From assembly GCA_018335615.1 (NCBI GenBank), contig JAGXRS010000008.1, positions 1 to 16,920 on the forward strand: DNA of 16,920 nucleotides, given 5' to 3'. The notes under the pieces were generated by a model, which had not been told where the DNA came from, did not search any database, and saw only the letters and a program-made list of their open reading frames with translations. Source of the stretch: Hydrogenophaga sp. Its GTDB lineage: Bacteria > Pseudomonadota > Gammaproteobacteria > Burkholderiales > Burkholderiaceae_C. Shown here piece by piece: positions 15,456 through 16,920 of this stretch. Position 1 is the first letter of the stretch; the number at the start of each line of letters is the position of its first letter. The position numbers and the translations under genes are program-made.

Positions 15456-16397
15456 ATGAACCAACTCGACGCACTCAAGCAACTCACCACGGTGGTCGCC
15501 GACACAGGCGACTTCAACCAGCTGGCCGCCTATTCGCCGCAGGATGCCACCACGAACCCGTCGCTCATCCTGAAGGCGGTGCAGAAACCGGAATATGCCC
15601 ACCTCTTGCAAGATGCCGTGGCCCGCTTCGGCTCACAAGGACACGACGAGGTGATGAACCGCCTGCTGGTGGCTTTTGGCTGCGAGATCCTGAAGCACAT
15701 CCCCGGCCGTGTCTCCACCGAGGTCGACGCCCGCCTGAGCTTTGACACCGAAGCCACCGTGACGCGCGCGCGCCGCCTCATCGACCTCTACCAGGGCGAG
15801 GGTGTGCACGTGGACCGCGTGCTGATCAAGATCGCCTCCACCTGGGAGGGTATCCAGGCCGCAGCCCGTCTGGAACGCGACGGCATCCACACCAATCTGA
15901 CGCTGCTGTTCTCCTTTGCCCAGGCCGTGGCCTGCGGCCAGGCCAAGGTGCAGCTGATTTCGCCCTTCGTCGGCCGCATTTACGACTGGTACAAGAAGCA
16001 GGCCGGCGCCAACTGGGACGAGGCCGCCATGGCCGGCGCCAATGACCCCGGCGTGCAGTCGGTGCGCGCCATCTACAACTTCTACAAGAAGCACGGCATC
16101 GCCACCGAGGTGATGGGCGCGAGCTTCCGCAACGTGGGCCAGATCACGGCACTCGCCGGTTGCGACCTGCTGACCATCAGCCCCGACCTGCTGGCCCAGC
16201 TGGCGGCCAGCGACGCACCCTTGGCCAAGGCGCTCGACCCGGACGCCGCGAAAGCGATGGACATCCCCTTCGTGCACCACGACGAAGCGGCCTTCCGTTT
16301 TGCCCTGAACGAAGATGCCATGGCCACCGAGAAGCTGGCCGAGGGCATCCGTGCTTTCGTGGTGGACACCATCAAGCTCGAAAGCATGATGAAGTAA
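15456..16397 (+). CDS. tal: Transaldolase (TalB type)
   Basis: Transaldolase transfers a dihydroxyacetone unit from sedoheptulose-7-phosphate to glyceraldehyde-3-phosphate in the non-oxidative pentose phosphate pathway, in the cytoplasm. The product (313 aa, usual length for the TalB class) starts MNQLDALKQLTTVVADTGDF. It contains 'PQDATTNPSLILKA' (28-41), 'GRVSTEVDARLSFD' (84-97), and the Schiff-base lysine Lys125 in LIKIASTWEGIQAA. Further family segments are 'TNLTLLFSFAQA', 'ISPFVGRIYDWYKK' and 'TEVMGASFRN'. The ATG at 15456 is supported by homology, but no usable Shine-Dalgarno sequence precedes it: GAAG is only two bases away. A four-codon frame, ATG AAG ACA TGA (15448-15459), overlaps the start. 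The gene is followed by a strong terminator, so it is a single-gene unit. Confidence 0.96.
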   Translation: MNQLDALKQLTTVVADTGDFNQLAAYSPQDATTNPSLILKAVQKPEYAHLLQDAVARFGSQGHDEVMNRLLVAFGCEILKHIPGRVSTEVDARLSFDTEATVTRARRLIDLYQGEGVHVDRVLIKIASTWEGIQAAARLERDGIHTNLTLLFSFAQAVACGQAKVQLISPFVGRIYDWYKKQAGANWDEAAMAGANDPGVQSVRAIYNFYKKHGIATEVMGASFRNVGQITALAGCDLLTISPDLLAQLAASDAPLAKALDPDAAKAMDIPFVHHDEAAFRFALNEDAMATEKLAEGIRAFVVDTIKLESMMK

Positions 16398-16417
16398 GCT
16401 GGGACAGTCTGCCAATG

Positions 16418-16453
16418 AAAAAACCCCCGCGAGTCGCCTCGCGGGGGTTTTTT
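16418..16453. terminator. Rho-independent terminator after transaldolase, symmetric
   Basis: A 10-bp GC-rich stem (CCCCCGCGAG / CTCGCGGGGG) with loop TCGC is flanked by six A residues on the left and six T residues on the right (16448-16453). It therefore has the form of a terminator on both strands and could also stop the convergent groL transcript. Confidence 0.93.
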
Positions 16454-16515
16454 CTTGGGTATTCGTCAGAGCACCATGACGTGATCCGACGCAGCATGAG
16501 GCGCCAGGCCAAGGC

Positions 16516-16559
16516 GCAAGGGCGTGGACAGTGGCAGCGCCACGGCAACAAGCCCTTGC
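16516..16559. other. Nested inverted repeats downstream of groL
   Basis: GCAAGGGC (16516-16523) and GCCCTTGC (16552-16559) are perfect 8-base outer arms; inside is GTGGC-AGC-GCCAC (16531-16543). In the groL transcript this could form a branched structure 30-75 bases after the stop codon. There is no adjacent T tract, so any role as a terminator or mRNA stabiliser is inference. Confidence 0.4.
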
Positions 16560-16590
16560 AACGCCGGCATGGCGTCTCAGGCAAGGGGCA

Positions 16591-16920
16591 TTACATGCCC
16601 ATGCCGCCCATGTCGCCCATCCCACCCATGCCGCCGCCGCCCATGGAAGGCGCTTCGTCTTTCGGGGTCTCGGCCACCATGCACTCGGTCGTCAGCATCA
16701 GGCTCGACACCGAAGCGGCGTTCTGCAGCGCGGTGCGGGTCACTTTCGTTGGGTCCAGGATACCCATTTCGATCATGTCGCCGTAGGTGTCGTTGGCGGC
16801 GTTGAAGCCGTAGTTGCCCGAACCGGCCAGGATGGCGTTGACCACCACCGAAGGCTCGCCACCGGCGTTGGCCACGATCTCGCGCAGGGGGGCTTCGATG
16901 GCCTTGAGCACCAGCTTGAT
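16591..16920 (-). CDS. groL: Chaperonin GroEL, C-terminal end, cut by window edge
   Basis: The last 109 codons of GroEL, the 60-kDa ring chaperonin that folds proteins in the cytoplasm, are present; the rest lies beyond the right edge. Diagnostic stretches are 'REIVANAGGEPSVVVNAI', 'NYGFNAANDTYGDMIEMGILDPTKVTRTALQNAASV', 'LMLTTECMVAETP' and the Gly-Gly-Met tail (GGMGGMGDMGGMGM) that projects into the folding cavity. The stop codon TAA is at 16593-16591. It is convergent with transaldolase. The family is certain; whether this is the only copy in the genome cannot be judged. Confidence 0.97.
   Translation of the reverse strand: MKLVLKAIEAPLREIVANAGGEPSVVVNAILAGSGNYGFNAANDTYGDMIEMGILDPTKVTRTALQNAASVSSLMLTTECMVAETPKDEAPSMGGGGMGGMGDMGGMGM

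Noticed and set aside
16521..16560. Possible terminator for groL in the nested repeats.
   Set aside because: No T tract follows on the minus strand; the symmetric terminator at 16418-16453 is a better candidate.

Overview
The window looks like a chromosomal segment of a high-GC betaproteobacterium of the Burkholderiales, most likely Comamonadaceae (Hydrogenophaga/Acidovorax-like). This is an inference. It rests on the strong G/C third-position bias, two tandem Omp32-type trimeric porins with the 'QSSVTLYGVAD' mature N-terminus, a coq7-type ubiquinone hydroxylase, a DUF3047 lipoprotein, and an RpiR regulator divergent from a TalB-type transaldolase beside groL. No tRNA, rRNA, insertion sequence, prophage or CRISPR array is visible.

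Layout. (1) 1-392, minus: N-terminal part of a 3-hydroxyacyl-CoA dehydrogenase, cut by the window edge. (2) 556-2211, plus, divergent from it: a GMC-family FAD alcohol/choline-type dehydrogenase. (3) 2368-3021, minus: Coq7. (4) 3339-4289 and 4593-5513, plus: two paralogous porins, each with its own strong terminator. (5) 5615-5944, minus: a small secreted helix-hairpin-helix (ComEA-like) protein. (6) 6064-7050, plus, divergent from it: a DUF3047 lipoprotein with an uncertain start. (7) 7202-14320, plus: a seven-kilobase peptide ABC transporter operon in the order binding protein, DppB-type permease, M20D amidohydrolase, DppC-type permease, DppD-type ATPase, DppF-type ATPase. (8) 14539-15387, minus: an RpiR/HexR-like SIS-domain regulator, divergent from (9) 15456-16397, plus: transaldolase. 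(10) 16591-16920, minus: the C-terminal end of GroEL, with its GGM tail.

How the genes work together. The transporter operon is the largest coherent unit. A secreted solute-binding protein delivers a peptide-like ligand to the membrane channel, two ATPases drive import, and a cytoplasmic metal-dependent amidohydrolase encoded between the two permeases probably cleaves an amide bond in the imported compound. A stable GC-rich hairpin between the binding-protein gene and the rest of the operon probably sets the excess of binding protein over membrane parts. The RpiR-type regulator and transaldolase share a 68-base divergent region with two clean inverted repeats, which suggests sugar-phosphate-responsive control of the pentose phosphate pathway. 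The two porins are probably abundant outer-membrane channels under separate control.

The genes belong to known families. I see no clearly new multi-gene system. The less ordinary material is the amidohydrolase inside the transporter operon, several structured intergenic elements, non-canonical translation starts (TTG for the second permease, a possibly leaderless transaldolase message), and the uncharacterised HhH/DUF3047 pair.
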